A stretch of 21,324 bases of DNA, from assembly GCA_944391895.1 (NCBI GenBank), contig CALXVF010000003.1:1-21324 (forward strand). The letters run 5' to 3'. The DNA is from an uncultured Clostridia bacterium. Its GTDB lineage: Bacteria; Bacillota; Clostridia; TANB77; CAG-508. The notes under the pieces were generated by a model. The model had not been told where the DNA came from. It worked only from the letters and a program-made list of their open reading frames with translations, and ran no database searches. The position numbers were made by a program, and so were the translations under genes. Below are positions 19,967-21,324 of the stretch, piece after piece (within the stretch, counting starts at the first letter, position 1; each line of letters begins with the position of its first letter).

Positions 19967-21301
19967 ATGTCTAGCGAAAATCTAAACGAATTATGGAGTA
20001 AAGCAAAAGAACTATTAAAAGATGAAACAACGGTAATTACATATCAAACATGGATTCAGCCATTAGAGCTAAAAAGCGTTAATAATAACGTAATAGTTTT
20101 AGTTGCTTCAAACCCATTTCAAAAAGATACCATTGAATCAAGGTATCTAACTTTGTTGACTAATACATTTAACTTTATAACAAACAAAAAATGTAATGTC
20201 ACAATAAAATTAAAAGATGAGGAAGATGAGATTGTAAATAATATTACCCCTGTGGTAAATAATAAATCATTAATAAATTCAGGTTTAAACCCTAAATATA
20301 CTTTTGATACATTTGTTGTAGGAAGCAATAATAAATTTGCACAAGCTGCTGCAATGGGTGTAGCAGATAATCCTGGTTCAAAATATAATCCATTTTTCAT
20401 ATATGGGGGAGTAGGACTGGGGAAAACTCACTTAATGCATTCAATAGGAAATCAAATATTAATGAATAATCCTAATGTTAATATTTTGTATGTAACATCT
20501 GAAACTTTTACAAATCAATTAATAAATGCTTTAAGAGACCAAGCAACTGAAAAATTTAGAGAAAAATATAGAAATATTGATGTTTTATTAATAGATGATA
20601 TTCAATTTATTGCAAATAAAAAGAGTACACAAGAGGAATTTTTCCATACATTTAATACTCTTTATGAATCTGGAAAACAAATTGTATTATCAAGTGATAA
20701 ACCACCAAAAGATATAGAACTTTTAGAAGACAGATTAAAATCACGATTTGATTGGGGATTAATTGCTGATATATCAAATCCAGATTTTGAAACAAGATTA
20801 GCAATTTTAAGAAAAAAGACACAATTAGATAACATTATTATAGATGATGAAATTTTATCGGCAATTGCAACAAGGGTGGATACAAACATTAGAGAATTAG
20901 AGGGAACTCTTAATAAATTAATTGCTAAAGCATCATTGACAGGTACACCTATAACAATGGAAATGACAGAACGAGCTATAAATGATATTGTTGCAAAACA
21001 AGATAAAGTCATTTCTTCAGAATACATACAAGATGTAGTAGGGAAGTACTTTAGCATTTCACCAGCAGATTTAAGAGGAGCTAAAAGATCTAATGATGTA
21101 ACTTTTCCAAGACAAATTGCTATGTACCTATGTAGAAACGTTGCTCAAATGTCATTACCTCAAATAGGTATTGATTTTGGAAAAAGAGATCACACAACAG
21201 TAATGCATGCTTGTAATAAAATTGAAAATGAAATCAAGACCAATTCAAACACAAGATTAATTGTGGAAAGTGTGAAAAACATTCTACTTTCCGACAAATA
21301 A
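19967..21301 (+). CDS. dnaA: chromosomal replication initiator protein DnaA
   Basis: DnaA is the AAA+ ATPase that binds DnaA boxes and melts the origin. The 444-residue length is normal. Domain I occupies about 1-85 (LWSKAKELLKDE, TYQTWIQPLEL), and a short linker follows. The AAA+ domain begins YTFDTFVVGSNNKFAQAAA (about 111-129), with Walker A GGVGLGKTH (147-155) and Walker B VLLIDDIQFI (about 207-216). The C-terminal DNA-binding domain carries the signature RDHTTVMHAC (about 407-416). The ATG at 19967 lies nine bases after AAGGGG; the TTG at 19958 touches that site and is rejected. The gene ends 23 bases before the window edge, with no dnaN start visible. Confidence 0.97.
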   Translation: MSSENLNELWSKAKELLKDETTVITYQTWIQPLELKSVNNNVIVLVASNPFQKDTIESRYLTLLTNTFNFITNKKCNVTIKLKDEEDEIVNNITPVVNNKSLINSGLNPKYTFDTFVVGSNNKFAQAAAMGVADNPGSKYNPFFIYGGVGLGKTHLMHSIGNQILMNNPNVNILYVTSETFTNQLINALRDQATEKFREKYRNIDVLLIDDIQFIANKKSTQEEFFHTFNTLYESGKQIVLSSDKPPKDIELLEDRLKSRFDWGLIADISNPDFETRLAILRKKTQLDNIIIDDEILSAIATRVDTNIRELEGTLNKLIAKASLTGTPITMEMTERAINDIVAKQDKVISSEYIQDVVGKYFSISPADLRGAKRSNDVTFPRQIAMYLCRNVAQMSLPQIGIDFGKRDHTTVMHACNKIENEIKTNSNTRLIVESVKNILLSDK

Positions 21302-21324
21302 TTGCAACATCTGACAAAAGTGGC

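Overview
The window is about 21 kb of very AT-rich bacterial chromosome around the replication origin. It ends at dnaA on the right and reads leftward through rpmH, rnpA, yidD, yidC, jag, mnmE, mnmG, rsmG, parA and parB. This gene order, an AbrB-type regulator, a GerMN-domain sporulation-type protein, a YqeG phosphatase, Gram-positive Shine-Dalgarno sites and a giant 2-hydroxyacyl-CoA dehydratase/activase fusion all suggest an anaerobic, probably spore-forming Bacillota of class Clostridia. No 16S rRNA gene is present, so a finer placement is not possible.

Layout, left to right. Positions 43-2438 hold abrB (+), then convergent rsmI and trmN6-like genes and a GerMN protein (all -). Positions 2593-7404 hold a two-gene + strand operon: a 1439-residue CoA-dehydratase activase fusion and a yqeG-type HAD phosphatase. 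Positions 7421-9350 hold a 551-residue protein I do not recognise and two tRNA-Ser genes (GCT and TGA). Positions 9439-10231 hold a decayed uracil locus, with uraA and upp both cut by deletions. Positions 10348-12468 are the chromosome partition operon parA-parB-DUF4446. Positions 12560-16773 are rsmG, mnmG and mnmE. Positions 16908-17308 are a striking 400-bp tract with only two G/C bases, partly made of 15-16 bp tandem repeats. Positions 17367-19688 are the rpmH-rnpA-yidD-yidC-jag operon. Positions 19689-19966 are the dnaA-side origin region with an inverted pair of DnaA boxes, followed by dnaA.

The genes form the expected origin-linked core. DnaA starts replication and ParA/ParB segregate the origin. 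RpmH and RnpA supply ribosome and tRNA-processing parts. YidD, YidC and Jag/KhpB insert membrane proteins and bind RNA. MnmE and MnmG modify the tRNA wobble uridine; RsmG and RsmI methylate 16S rRNA. Nearly every transcription unit is bounded by a recognisable sigma-A-type promoter and an intrinsic hairpin, often tightly packed. Stop codons lie inside shared bidirectional terminators, the parA -35 box lies in the loop of the preceding terminator, and a terminator sits directly in front of the rnpA ribosome-binding site.

I did not find a convincing new multi-gene defence or mobile system. The most unusual items are the AT-only repeat tract beside the origin operon, the doubly deleted uraA-upp locus, DnaA-box-like sites inside a candidate mnmG promoter, and the unrecognised 551-residue gene. 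Several starts were set from ribosome-binding sites rather than the longest reading frame: abrB at 43, GerMN at 2438, uraA' at 10231, parA at a TTG at 12468, rnpA at 19500 and dnaA at 19967.
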